The position numbers and the translations under genes were made by a program. The notes beneath the pieces are model-generated. The model did no database searches. It saw only the letters and a program-made list of their open reading frames with translations, and was not told the origin of the DNA. A DNA stretch of 64,000 bases from an uncultured Tateyamaria sp. GTDB lineage: Bacteria; Pseudomonadota; Alphaproteobacteria; Rhodobacterales; Rhodobacteraceae. Below are positions 17,506 to 26,405 of the stretch, in pieces (within the stretch, counting starts at the first letter, position 1; every line of letters starts with the position of its first letter). Location of the stretch: NCBI RefSeq assembly GCF_947503045.1, contig NZ_CANNCF010000003.1, forward strand, positions 1 to 64,000. The letters are read 5' to 3'.

Positions 17506-17566
17506 TCGGGGAACTTCTTGAATATTGGGATGGGTGCGCCACATGGGCGGCGCACCCCATATTGGC

Positions 17567-18853
17567 TTAAGCGGCGATAAATTCGTTCCACTTGCGAACC
17601 ATGTATTGGTTCTCGTCCATGACAGAGTTCCAGCACACAACAGACCCCATCCGATCAAGGAAGGACCCGCCATCGCGGACTTCGCCTGCGCCTGCCAGCT
17701 TGTCGCCGGTTGGGGACAGGATATCGCCCTCGGCGGCTTTGCCTTCGTACCAGAAGCCCCATTCGTCTGCGGACATGAACTCTTTGGACGTCTCAGGCAC
17801 CGCAGAGTAATAGCCCTGACGCATCAGATAACCGCCGACCCAACCGGACAGATACCAGTTGATGTATTCATAGGCGGCTTCCAACTCGATCCCCGAAAGT
17901 GCCGCCGAGATACCAAGCCCGCCACCCCAAGACCGATAGCCTTCTTCCAGCGGCTGGTAGACACATGGAATGCCTTGGGATTTGACCGCCGTAATGGCAG
18001 GCGACCACATGGACTGGATCACAACCTCGCCCGAGGTCATCAGGTTCACGCTTTCATCAAACGACTTCCAGAAGGCGCGGAACTGGCCGTTTTTCTTAGC
18101 CTCTGTAAAGATGCCGATGGTTAGATCGATCTCTTCGCGGGTCATATTGCCTTTGTCGGGGTAGGTGTATTCACCCATGGACTCCACGACCATCGCCATG
18201 TCCATGATCCCGATGGATGAAATATCGAGGATCGAGGCTTTGCCTTTGAATTCAGGGTTCAACAGTTCGGACCAGTTGGAAATCGGACGCCCGATCAGGT
18301 CAGGACGAATGCCCAGCGTGTCGGCGTTGTAGATGGTTGGGATCAGGGTCATCCACCCGGATTCTTCCTGCACAAAATCCGTGCCGTTTGGACCGGAGGT
18401 AAAGCCAACTGTGTGCGGTGCGGTACCCTGTGCGATGGTGCTTTCAGGGGTCAAGAGACCACTCCGAAAAGTGCCGGCAATCTTGTCGTAATTGGCAATT
18501 TTCGTGGTGTCCATCGCCTGCAGGTTGCCTGCGCCCCAGACCTTTTTGGCGATGAAGTATTCGATGTCGGCAATGTCAAAGCTGTTGGGTTGGGTCGCGG
18601 CGCGCTGTGTGACGCTGTCGGTATCCAGCGCGGTCATTTCCAGCGTAAAGCCAAGGTCTTCTTTAACCTTGTTGGCCACGTCATTGAGGTTGGACACCCC
18701 TGTGCCGAACTGGCGCAGTGTCACATCCTTGATGTTTTGCGCCCAGAGCATTGGCGCGCCAAGCGTCGTAGAGCCCGCGGCGATGGCGGCCGACGCTGCG
18801 CCTTTCAGCAAGGTCCGGCGGCTAAGGCCGTTTCGTTCGGTGAATTTCGTCAT
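17567..18853 (-). CDS. extracellular solute-binding protein (PotD/PotF type)
   Basis: The 428-residue protein has a twin-arginine signal (LSRRTLLKGAAS, about 10-21) that ends near APMLWAQ, so it is probably folded in the cytoplasm and exported to the periplasm. The mature part is the extracellular solute-binding family 1/PotD fold (IYNADTLGIRPDLIGRPISN; SGEVVIQSMWSPAITAV). It is longer than PotD (about 350 residues). It is encoded between the ATPase gene and the permeases of the leftward operon. The ligand cannot be read from the sequence; linkage to a hydantoin-type racemase suggests an amino-acid-like or hydantoin-like compound. Confidence 0.85.
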   Translation of the reverse strand: MTKFTERNGLSRRTLLKGAASAAIAAGSTTLGAPMLWAQNIKDVTLRQFGTGVSNLNDVANKVKEDLGFTLEMTALDTDSVTQRAATQPNSFDIADIEYFIAKKVWGAGNLQAMDTTKIANYDKIAGTFRSGLLTPESTIAQGTAPHTVGFTSGPNGTDFVQEESGWMTLIPTIYNADTLGIRPDLIGRPISNWSELLNPEFKGKASILDISSIGIMDMAMVVESMGEYTYPDKGNMTREEIDLTIGIFTEAKKNGQFRAFWKSFDESVNLMTSGEVVIQSMWSPAITAVKSQGIPCVYQPLEEGYRSWGGGLGISAALSGIELEAAYEYINWYLSGWVGGYLMRQGYYSAVPETSKEFMSADEWGFWYEGKAAEGDILSPTGDKLAGAGEVRDGGSFLDRMGSVVCWNSVMDENQYMVRKWNEFIAA

Positions 18854-18905
18854 TATTCAGTCTCCTTGTCGGTCGTGTCTTGGTTTGAAATGAATGCGCC
18901 GCAGT

Positions 18906-19886
18906 TCATGCGATCAGTTTGTGTTGATTAGAGGCGTCCCAGTGCAGACCGATGCGATCGCCGGGGTTATGCGGATTGGCAAAGAATGTGGTGTCGGGGA
19001 TCAGGGCGAGAACGTCTTGGTCGCCCGTAATCCGCGCCGACACAGACACATGCGTGCCCTGATATTCGACAGCCGTCACATTGCCCTCGACCGCGCCCTT
19101 GGTGGGGGCGGTTACCGCAACGGCGTCGGCGCGGATTGCGAAATGTCCGTCCGGCAGTGCGATGACGTTGTGGCCGCCCATGAACTGCGCGACGAATTTC
19201 GTTTGCGGCGCGTTGAACACATCGCGGGCTGGTCCTGCCTGTTCAATCACCGCGTTGTTCATCACGATAATGTCGTCCGCCAAGGCGAGCGCCTCGTCTT
19301 GGCCATGCGTGACGTGGATAAAGCTTATCCCCAGCTCTTTTTGCAGCTTGCGCAGTTCCCCCCGCATGCGGATGCGCAAAAACGGATCAAGGGCGGACAG
19401 AGGTTCGTCCAGCAGCAAAACCTGCGGCCGGGTGATCAAGGCGCGGGCAAGGGCAACACGCTGCTGTTGCCCGCCCGAGAGTTGATCCGGCAAACGATCC
19501 GCAAAGTCTGTGAGGTCAACCAGGGCCAGCATGTCGCGCGCTTCACCGTGACGTTTGGCCGTGTCGACGCCCTTCATTTTCAGGCTGAAGGCGACGTTGT
19601 CGAGGACACTCAGATGGGGGAACAAGGCGTAATTCTGAAACATCATCGCTGTGCCGCGCTGCGCGGGCGGCAAAACCGAAATATCGCGGCCATCCAGAAC
19701 AATTGACCCGTCGCTGACACTTTCATGGCCAGCGATCATGCGCAGGGTCGAGGATTTCCCGCAGCCGGATGGGCCCAGAAGGCAGGTGTAGCTGTCAGAT
19801 TTGAAACGGTAGTTGATGGCGTCCACAGCAACTGTCTCGCCGTAGCGCTTGGTGACTGATACCAATTCGAGATCCTGATTGCTCAC
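18906..19886 (-). CDS. polyamine-type ABC transporter ATP-binding protein (PotA-like)
   Basis: The start is a GTG at 19886 with a G-rich run just upstream; a TTG at 19931 in the same frame is an alternative. The product is about 326 residues, with Walker A GPSGCGKSS, signature LSGGQQQR, Walker B LLLDEPLSALD and the switch histidine in FIHVTHGQDEA. The C-terminal part (from about residue 235) is the TOBE regulatory domain. It is the first gene of the leftward importer operon and would drive uptake by the downstream permeases. The GntR operator at 20030 lies upstream. Confidence 0.85.
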   Translation of the reverse strand: MSNQDLELVSVTKRYGETVAVDAINYRFKSDSYTCLLGPSGCGKSSTLRMIAGHESVSDGSIVLDGRDISVLPPAQRGTAMMFQNYALFPHLSVLDNVAFSLKMKGVDTAKRHGEARDMLALVDLTDFADRLPDQLSGGQQQRVALARALITRPQVLLLDEPLSALDPFLRIRMRGELRKLQKELGISFIHVTHGQDEALALADDIIVMNNAVIEQAGPARDVFNAPQTKFVAQFMGGHNVIALPDGHFAIRADAVAVTAPTKGAVEGNVTAVEYQGTHVSVSARITGDQDVLALIPDTTFFANPHNPGDRIGLHWDASNQHKLIA

Positions 19887-20029
19887 ATCGCCCCCACTCA
19901 AAGATGGGGCAAGCAGCGCGGCCAAGCGCAATTATCACAATGATTTTGAGTCTCGGTGGCAGCCGATTCAAAGCGACAGCCCTGTATTTAGGCGTAATCG
20001 ACCCAAAGTGGTGAAATACTGCGCACATT

Positions 20030-20041
20030 ATTGTATACAAT
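20030..20041. promoter_or_regulatory. GntR-type palindromic operator
   Basis: ATTGTATACAAT is a perfect 12-bp palindrome in the divergent promoter region, about 80 bases before the GntR gene and 145 before the ABC ATPase gene. TTGTATACAA is a typical site for FadR-subfamily GntR regulators, so it is the likely operator for the adjacent gene. Confidence 0.65.
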
Positions 20042-20119
20042 GCTTGCCCACATTGTCGGCGCCCTGATTGGGTTGTGTCTCAAACTTGGCTCTGGCATTT
20101 CACTGAGCAGGAGACCGCC

Positions 20120-20830
20120 ATGACGCTGACCACTTCTCATTCCTCTTCGGCCCCTGTCACTGCCGACACAGTGTCCAGTGCCGTATCGCAAGCCATACAC
20201 CAACATCGTTTGGCCCCCGGCACCAAATTGGGCGAGGATGAATTGTCGGATATTTACGGGGTGTCGCGTACCATCGTGCGCACGGCGCTCCAGTCGCTTG
20301 CGCATCAGCATATCATAGAGATCAAGCGCAACCGAGGGGCTTTTGTGGCTCAACCCAGTCTGACTGAAGCGCAAGAAGTCTTTGAAGTCCGTGAATTGTT
20401 AGAGCCGCGCACAGCCCGTAGTGCTGCACAGAAGGCCACCGCGAACGATGTCGCGCTGCTCCAAGATCACATCACGCAAGAACACACTGCTATCGATGCC
20501 GGCGATCGTGGGCGTGCCTTATATCTGTCCGGCAAATTCCACGTCGAAATCGCGCGGATTGCGCAACACCAAACCATCGCAGATATGATCAACGTCTTGG
20601 TTGCGCGCTCTTCGCTGATCATTGCGCTTTACTGGCGACGCGAAAGCGCCATATGCGAAAGCCAAGCGCACCATGCTTTGATCAACGCAATCGGAGACAA
20701 TGATGCGGCGCGTGCGGAAGAGTTAATGCAAAGCCATCTTGTCGATCTGCATTCCGCGCTAAACCTCAAAGAATTGCCAGCGGTGGAACAGGATCTAAGA
20801 ACCATGCTTTTGGGCAATCAAGGGCGTTGA
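20120..20830 (+). CDS. GntR family transcriptional regulator, FCD (FadR) type
   Basis: The start is the ATG at 20120, with AGGAG 7 bases upstream; 15 more residues are possible in frame. The 236-residue protein has an N-terminal winged helix-turn-helix (KLGEDELSDIYGVSRTIVR) and a helical FCD ligand-binding domain (FEVRELLEPRTARSA; FHVEIARIAQHQ; SQAHHALINAIGDNDA) with the usual metal-binding His/Asp pattern. It is divergent from the polyamine-type ABC/racemase operon, which it probably represses until the transported compound is present. Confidence 0.88.
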   Translation: MTLTTSHSSSAPVTADTVSSAVSQAIHQHRLAPGTKLGEDELSDIYGVSRTIVRTALQSLAHQHIIEIKRNRGAFVAQPSLTEAQEVFEVRELLEPRTARSAAQKATANDVALLQDHITQEHTAIDAGDRGRALYLSGKFHVEIARIAQHQTIADMINVLVARSSLIIALYWRRESAICESQAHHALINAIGDNDAARAEELMQSHLVDLHSALNLKELPAVEQDLRTMLLGNQGR

Positions 20831-21395
20831 ATCCAGTTTTCGAATTCTGATCCAGCCAAATTTTTCCCTTTGCCGGTTTGTCGTGAACATCGGCAATGCG
20901 GGCTAAAACTGAAGCATGGCAAAGGCATGCCAAATGACTAATTTGGGCCGTGATTTTAGCCGCCATTTTGCCTGCTTCCCGAAGCCGGACTTTGGCTGCA
21001 ATGCGGAAATTCGGTAGTATGGGCTCAATGCTACCTTTTGCTGCCTTACAACCAGACATCCAGATCGAAACAAACTGAAAGAACCGAACAATCGGCAGTC
21101 CGCCTGACCGAGCTGGCGATATGGCTCAGCTTGGCGCGGCTGGGCAGCGAGGCGATATCCTTCCTCCATAAACCGCCCGGGAAACAGCGACACGTCGCCA
21201 TCCCGCGGACTTGAAATGGATCGGCGCGGCATCGTCACTCTGGATTTTCTGCGGCCATTGATAGGGCCCGCATTTTGAACTCAAGTGCGACCGACGCCCT
21301 TCAGATCGCAGAAAAACACACCTCGATCACGTAGCAACACAATGAACAAAGGGTTAAACCGCCCCTGTAACCCATTGAAATTCCTGACCCCACGC
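20831..21395. other. gene-poor spacer
   Basis: About 565 bases without a supported gene. It contains an opposite-strand copy of the dispersed motif at 20881-20905 and a further stretch of similar composition to 21030. Nothing else was recognised. Confidence 0.45.
20881..20905 (-). repeat. opposite-strand copy of degenerate dispersed motif
   Basis: On the minus strand it reads TTAGCCCGCATTGCCGATG and then TTCACGA, matching the AGCCCGCATTGC core of the copies at 111, 3228 and 8731. Confidence 0.35.
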
Positions 21396-21416
21396 GATGT
21401 CCCAGCCTGGGACATC
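21396..21416. terminator. perfect palindrome beyond the 3' end of the ABC exporter gene
   Basis: Two 10-base arms, GATGTCCCAG and CTGGGACATC, flank one central base. It lies 2 bases past the stop of the leftward exporter gene. As RNA it would form a hairpin with a 3-base loop. There is no T-run, so it could be a terminator or a protein-binding site. Confidence 0.4.
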
Positions 21417-21418
21417 CC

Positions 21419-23275
21419 TCAGGCCTCTTCATCCGCCTGCTGGCGCTGCCACAGTTGGGCATAGCGCCCCTGAGCCGCCAGTAACGCTTCATGGGTGCCC
21501 GTCTCGACCACCTCGCCGTCCTCCAGCACCACGATCCGATCGGCCTCGGCCACGGTCGAGAGCCGGTGCGCGATGGTCAGCACGGTGCGCCCTTCCCCGG
21601 CGGCGTTGAGCGCGTCCTTGATCTCCTGCTCGGTCTCGGTATCGAGCGCGCTGGTCGCCTCGTCCAGCAGCAGGATCGGTGGGTTTTTGAGCAGGGTGCG
21701 GGCAATCCCGACCCGCTGCTTCTCGCCGCCTGACAGCTTCAGCCCCCGCTCGCCCACGGTGGTCTCGTAGCCGTCCGGAAGGCGCTGGATAAAGTCATGG
21801 ATCTGTGCGGCCTTGGCGGCTTCGACGATATCCTCTTCGCTCGCATTGTCGCGCCCATAGGCGATGTTGTAGTGGATCGTGTCATTGAACAGCACCGTAT
21901 CCTGCGGCACCACCCCAATGGCCGCATGCAGGCTGTCCTGGGTCACGTCGCGCACGTCCTGACCGTCGATGCGCAAGGCACCGCCCCCCACATCATAGAA
22001 CCGAAAGAGCAGCCGCCCGATGGTGGATTTGCCCGACCCGGTCGAGCCGACAATGGCAACTTGTTGCCCCGGTTCAGCCACCAGCGACACCCCCTTGAGG
22101 ATCGCGCGCGCCGGGTCATAGCCGAACTGCACATCGTCCAGTTCCACACACCCACCCGTGACCACCAGCGGCTTGGCGTCCGGTGCATCACGCACCTCGG
22201 CCGGTTGTTCGAGCAGGTCAAACATCTCGCCCATGTCGACCAGCGCCTGCCGGATTTCACGGTAGACCGTGCCAAGGAAGTTCAGCGGCATGGTGATCTG
22301 GATCATGTAGGCGTTGACCATCACGAAATCGCCCACGGTGAGGTCGCCACTTTGCACACCGACGGCCGCCATCACCATCACGCCCACAAGCCCTGCGGTG
22401 ATGATCACCGATTGGCCAAAGTTGAGAAAGGCGAGCGAATAGCTGGTCTTGAGCGCGGCAACCTCATAGCCCGCCATGGCGCTGTCATAGCGATCCGCCT
22501 CGCGCCGTTCGGCGCCGAAATATTTGACCGTTTCATAGTTGAGCAGGCTGTCGATCGCCTTTTGATTGGCGTCCGTATCCTGATCGTTCATCACCTTGCG
22601 CAGCTTCACCCGCCATTCGGTCACCGCAAAGGTAAACCAGACATAAAGGCCGATGGTGACGGCCACAATCAGCAGGTACCAGGCATCAAAGAGGATGGTC
22701 AGCACCACCCCGATCATCAAGAGCTCGAGCACCAGCGGCCCGATGGAAAAGAGCAAAAAGCGCAAGAGGAATTCGACCCCCTTGACCCCACGTTCGATGA
22801 TACGGGACAGCCCCCCGGTCTTGCGGGTGATGTGATAGCGCATCGACAGCCGGTGGATATGTTCAAAGGTCTGCAGCGCCAGCATGCGCAGCGCGCGCTG
22901 CGCCACACGGGCAAAGATCGCATCCCTAAGCTGCTGAAATCCCACATTCATCAGCCGGGCCACACCGTAGGCGATGGTGAGGCCGATGGCCCCCAGCGCC
23001 AGCGTCGACACGCCCTCACCGGCCAGTGCATCGACCGCGTCGCGGTAGATGATGGGGGTGTAGACCGACACGACCTTGGACAGGATCAGTGCCAGCATCG
23101 CCAGCACAACCCGCTTTTTGACCCAAGGCATATCCGCGGGCCACAGATACGGGGCCACCTTGCGGATCGTGCGCCAGCCAGAGGCGCGCTCGGCCTCTTC
23201 GACCCGTGTACCGGGGTCCGGCTGGGGCGATGCCGGGCGCGCCGTGTTTGGCGTGGTGGTGGTGTCAGATGGCAT
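21419..23275 (-). CDS. ABC exporter of the Atm1/heavy-metal type
   Basis: The 618-residue fused half-transporter has six membrane segments in the N-terminal part (about 55-350) with the long intracellular coupling helices (RYHITRKTGGLSRIIERGVKG). The C-terminal ATPase has Walker A GSTGSGKST, signature LSGGEKQRVG, Walker B ILLLDEATSALD and switch His IAHRLSTV. The NYETVKYFGAE motif is characteristic of the Atm1/ABCB7/HMT1 group, which in bacteria exports glutathione-metal or glutathione-sulfur species. It should work as a homodimer in the inner membrane. Its product helps with metal or redox balance; the substrate is inferred from the family. Confidence 0.88.
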   Translation of the reverse strand: MPSDTTTTPNTARPASPQPDPGTRVEEAERASGWRTIRKVAPYLWPADMPWVKKRVVLAMLALILSKVVSVYTPIIYRDAVDALAGEGVSTLALGAIGLTIAYGVARLMNVGFQQLRDAIFARVAQRALRMLALQTFEHIHRLSMRYHITRKTGGLSRIIERGVKGVEFLLRFLLFSIGPLVLELLMIGVVLTILFDAWYLLIVAVTIGLYVWFTFAVTEWRVKLRKVMNDQDTDANQKAIDSLLNYETVKYFGAERREADRYDSAMAGYEVAALKTSYSLAFLNFGQSVIITAGLVGVMVMAAVGVQSGDLTVGDFVMVNAYMIQITMPLNFLGTVYREIRQALVDMGEMFDLLEQPAEVRDAPDAKPLVVTGGCVELDDVQFGYDPARAILKGVSLVAEPGQQVAIVGSTGSGKSTIGRLLFRFYDVGGGALRIDGQDVRDVTQDSLHAAIGVVPQDTVLFNDTIHYNIAYGRDNASEEDIVEAAKAAQIHDFIQRLPDGYETTVGERGLKLSGGEKQRVGIARTLLKNPPILLLDEATSALDTETEQEIKDALNAAGEGRTVLTIAHRLSTVAEADRIVVLEDGEVVETGTHEALLAAQGRYAQLWQRQQADEEA

Positions 23276-23346
23276 GGGGTGCGCGTCCTTGGTGTCTCAG
23301 ACGCTCTTACCTAATCCAGCCATCGGGGATGTGCCAGTGCCCCGCC

Positions 23347-24855
23347 CTATTTTGGCAGTTCAAAAACCTGCCCGGGAAAGATCAGATCGGGGTTGCGGAT
23401 GCGGTCCCGGTTGGCCTCGAACAGCTGCACATAAAGCCGCCCCTCGCCGTAGCGATCCCGCGCAATGGCCCACAACGAGTTGCCAGCCTGCACGGTGATC
23501 TGGGTGGCGGGCGATTCAACATCGTCGCTTTGGGCAAGCACAGCCGGATCCTCGCGCCGGAACGGCGTTTCGATACGGCTGGTGACGGTGCCTGCCTCGT
23601 TCAGCTCGTCCACCCGCAGCGTATACACACCGGTGTCGATCTGGGGCAGCGCGCCGCTCCAGTCGCCGTTTTCGTCCACGTCCAGATCAGTGATGGGGCG
23701 ATTGTTGACATAGACACGGACCACTTCCGCCTCGCTTTGCGCGCGCCCGGTCAGTTGGACGTCGCCGGATTGCGAATAGCTGATCGTGTCGAGTTCGATA
23801 TTTTCAAGCGCCTCGGGCGGCACGTTGCTAAGCACTTCGACACCTTCGGGCGTGGATTTGAGCACGGTGACCGGGGCGGCGGGCGCCACATCAGCAGAGG
23901 CGACATCGCTGGTCTCAGGTGCCTTTGGCTCAGGCGTTGTTTCAGCGGTTTGCGCGGGCGCGGCGGCTGGTGCGGGCTGCGGATCAGCCTCTGGCAAGGC
24001 GGCGATTTGGGCGGGCGCGTCATCCTCGGGCACAGCGGCGGGTGGTTCCTGTGCCGGGGTCTCGGTGACGGCGGCCACAACGGGTGCGGGGGTTTCGGTC
24101 TCTTCCGTTGGCGTGGGCGTTTCTGCAACTGCCTCGTCTTCCGGAGTGGGGGTTTTTGGCTCAGCCGTCGCAATGGCTTCCGGGGCGGTGGACACCTCGG
24201 GTGCCGCAGCCACTTCCGGCGCTGCGGGCACTTCGGGTGCCGAGGGCGCTTCGGGTGCCGTCGGCACTTCGGGTGTCGACGCCACCTCTGGCGCGGGCTG
24301 TCCGGTTTGCGTCTGTGCTGTCGCAACCTCTTCGGCCTCAGTGGCGTCTTCGGTGTCGGCGACGGCTGTTGGCGCAGCGGGTGCGACGATTACTTCATCC
24401 ACCGACGAAATCTCATCTTCGCCCAATCGCTGCACGACGGTCAGAACCTGTGCCTTTTGGCTCGGGGGCAGCATCGTGATCGCGGCAAAGCTGCCACCGG
24501 GGTCAGTCGTGACCGACGCGCTTTTGGTGCCGTCCAGCAGAACCGAAACCTCGCTGCCTGGCGCGGCGCGCCCCGCGATGATGGTCAACCCATCCGGCTC
24601 CAGACGGACCTCGTCGATCGAGGGCGGCGCGATCTCTTGCTTTTCGGGCTTCGCTGCGGGGGCGTCCGGTGTGGGGGCCGCTGCCGCCTCGGGCGTGACC
24701 GCCGCCTCGACGATTTCGGAGGGTTCAGGGGCCGCCGCATCCGGCGCATTGCGCGCGTTTATCCAAAACGCAGCCCCAACGGCTGCAACAGCCACAACCC
24801 CGGCAGCGCCGACCATCGCGCCATTTGTCCCGGCAAAGCCCGAGAGTTTCGACAT
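23347..24855 (-). CDS. LysM-domain envelope protein with Pro/Glu/Val/Ala-rich linker
   Basis: The 502-residue protein starts at an ATG preceded by AGGAG. A membrane segment at about residues 12-34 anchors it. A small Ig-like domain (LEPDGLTIIAGRAAPGSEV) at about 80-130 is followed by a long low-complexity linker (about 155-340) with repeated APEV/TPEV units. A second Ig-like domain lies at about 350-435, and the C-terminal LysM domain (about 451-502) has ITVQAGNSLWAIARDRYG. It probably binds peptidoglycan from the periplasmic side. This architecture is common in Rhodobacteraceae. The linker encodes many near-identical 12-18-base units, which could slip and vary in number. Confidence 0.82.
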   Translation of the reverse strand: MSKLSGFAGTNGAMVGAAGVVAVAAVGAAFWINARNAPDAAAPEPSEIVEAAVTPEAAAAPTPDAPAAKPEKQEIAPPSIDEVRLEPDGLTIIAGRAAPGSEVSVLLDGTKSASVTTDPGGSFAAITMLPPSQKAQVLTVVQRLGEDEISSVDEVIVAPAAPTAVADTEDATEAEEVATAQTQTGQPAPEVASTPEVPTAPEAPSAPEVPAAPEVAAAPEVSTAPEAIATAEPKTPTPEDEAVAETPTPTEETETPAPVVAAVTETPAQEPPAAVPEDDAPAQIAALPEADPQPAPAAAPAQTAETTPEPKAPETSDVASADVAPAAPVTVLKSTPEGVEVLSNVPPEALENIELDTISYSQSGDVQLTGRAQSEAEVVRVYVNNRPITDLDVDENGDWSGALPQIDTGVYTLRVDELNEAGTVTSRIETPFRREDPAVLAQSDDVESPATQITVQAGNSLWAIARDRYGEGRLYVQLFEANRDRIRNPDLIFPGQVFELPK

Positions 24856-24981
24856 TTTTTCGCACTCCTGCGCCCGCAGCGGGCCAGTTTCGTTGCGCCT
24901 GCATACCAGCGCGGATTAGAACGGTCAAAACACAGCTGAGACATCTGATCACTTTCACGATTCATTGCAGGAACTGTTGCC

Positions 24982-25536
24982 ATGGCCCCACTGTCTGTTT
25001 GCGTCTTTTGCGGATCGCGCGACGGCGTTGATCCCGCCTATGCCGATGACGCCACGCGGCTGGGCGCCGGCATCGCCGCCAAGGGGTGGCGTCTGGTCTA
25101 TGGCGCGGGGGATGTCGGATTGATGGGAGCCGTGGCACGCGCGGCCCAAAGCGGCGGGGGCGACACGTTTGGCGTGATCCCCAAACACCTCGTCGACTGG
25201 GAAGTCGGCAAGACGGACCTCACCCGCTATGTCGTCACCGAAACCATGCATGAACGCAAGAAGGTGATGTTCATGAATTGCGATGGGGTCGTGGTGCTGC
25301 CCGGCGGCGCCGGATCGCTGGACGAGATGTTCGAGGTGCTGACTTGGCGCCAGTTGGGTCTGCACGAAAAGCCGGTCGTTCTGGTCAATACGAACGGGTA
25401 TTGGGACCCGCTGATCGCGCTGATTGCCCATGTGGTGGATCAGGGCTTTGCCGATGCGAGCATTCAGGATTATTTCACGGTTGTGCCTGATGCCGATGCG
25501 GCATGCGCCGCTCTCAGCTCAGTTCAATCACGGTGA
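24982..25536 (+). CDS. LOG family protein (TIGR00730), probable nucleotide 5'-monophosphate phosphoribohydrolase
   Basis: The 184-residue protein has a Rossmann-like fold, FCGSRDG near the start, the MHERK motif (89-93) and PGGAGSLDE (107-115), the family's PGGxGTxxE loop with Ser in place of Thr. Plant LOG enzymes release cytokinins from their nucleotides; bacterial members hydrolyse AMP or similar nucleotides. AGGAA lies upstream of the ATG. The gene is divergent from the LysM gene and its 3' end overlaps the convergent metallophosphoesterase by 23 bases. Confidence 0.85.
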   Translation: MAPLSVCVFCGSRDGVDPAYADDATRLGAGIAAKGWRLVYGAGDVGLMGAVARAAQSGGGDTFGVIPKHLVDWEVGKTDLTRYVVTETMHERKKVMFMNCDGVVVLPGGAGSLDEMFEVLTWRQLGLHEKPVVLVNTNGYWDPLIALIAHVVDQGFADASIQDYFTVVPDADAACAALSSVQSR

Positions 25537-26392
25537 TTTCCGGCGTCACGCCAAAGCGCACGGGCAGGATTGAACATCCGATCCCACCCGAGACAACAAG
25601 ATGGCGCCCGTTTTCCTGAACATGGCCATAGGCGAAACGGTTGCCATAGCGCGACGGCACAACCGGCGACCAACCAAACAGCCTGATCTGACCGCCATGT
25701 GTGTGCCCCGACAGCGTCAGCATCACCCTGCCCGGCACATCGGGAAAGATGTCCGGCTCGTGCGCGAGCAGCACCACCGGGGCCTCATCGTCGATCTGAT
25801 CGAGCGTGCCGGGCAGATCATCGAGGCCCACCCATCCACCTGACGGCCCCCGTACGGCAATCTGATCTTCAAGACCCGCGATCCAGAACCCGTCACGGCG
25901 GAGCGCCTCGTTGGACAGAACCGTGATCCCTTCGGCCTTGAGCGCTGTAGCATAAAGGTTTGGCCCGCCCCCACGGCGTTGCGCGGCCAGGTCGTCCCAC
26001 CAGTCATGGTTGCCGAGAATGGCAAACACCCCTTGCGGCGCGTCAAGCTCGGCCAGAATGGGGGCGACATCGGCGATTTTGACGGGGGCGGTGATGAAAC
26101 GGTGCCCGGCGGCGTAATCCCCAAGCAGCACGATCATATCTGCACCCACCGCATTGGCGCGGCGCACGATCTGCCGCACACGGCGCAGGCCCACATGGGG
26201 TTCCCCCACATGAAGGTCCGAAATCGCGACGATTTTCAGAACCTTGCCCCGCGGCCAGCCCTGCGGCTGCAGCCTCCATGTCTTGATCCGCAACCGCAGC
26301 GCGGGTTCGATAAAGAACGCATAGAGAGATGCAAAAAGGCCTGCGAGGACAAATCCCAGCAGGCCGTTCAGAAAACCGCGACGGGTCATCAA
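25514..26392 (-). CDS. membrane-associated metallophosphoesterase
   Basis: The 292-residue protein has the five metallophosphoesterase motifs: ISDLHVGEPH, LLGDYAAG, LGNHDWW, LLAHEPDIF and LSGHTHGGQ. The N-terminus (TRRGFLNGLLGFVLAGLFA) is a hydrophobic anchor or Tat-like signal, as in YaeI-type proteins. The product is probably attached to the inner membrane facing the periplasm or cytoplasm. The natural substrate is unknown; phospholipid-type phosphates are typical of related proteins. It lies 13 bases downstream of sodB and its 3' end overlaps the LOG gene. Confidence 0.82.
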   Translation of the reverse strand: MMTRRGFLNGLLGFVLAGLFASLYAFFIEPALRLRIKTWRLQPQGWPRGKVLKIVAISDLHVGEPHVGLRRVRQIVRRANAVGADMIVLLGDYAAGHRFITAPVKIADVAPILAELDAPQGVFAILGNHDWWDDLAAQRRGGGPNLYATALKAEGITVLSNEALRRDGFWIAGLEDQIAVRGPSGGWVGLDDLPGTLDQIDDEAPVVLLAHEPDIFPDVPGRVMLTLSGHTHGGQIRLFGWSPVVPSRYGNRFAYGHVQENGRHLVVSGGIGCSILPVRFGVTPEITVIELS

Positions 26393-26405
26393 GTCGTTTG
26401 TCCGC

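Noticed and set aside
21797-23314. 505-residue open frame on the plus strand opposite the ABC exporter gene
   Set aside because: It lies fully antisense to a clear Atm1-type exporter, is His/Asp/Gly-rich without domains, and has no ribosome binding site; such frames arise from the codon bias of GC-rich genes.
23980-24320. Regularly spaced short repeats resembling a CRISPR array
   Set aside because: The repeats encode APEV-type linker units in frame within the LysM protein; no unique spacers of constant length and no cas genes.
23206-24939. Long plus-strand frames (577 and 377 residues) opposite the LysM protein gene
   Set aside because: They are shadows of the repetitive Pro/Glu/Val/Ala linker; low-complexity Gly/Arg/Cys or Ser/Gly/Ala content with no start signal.
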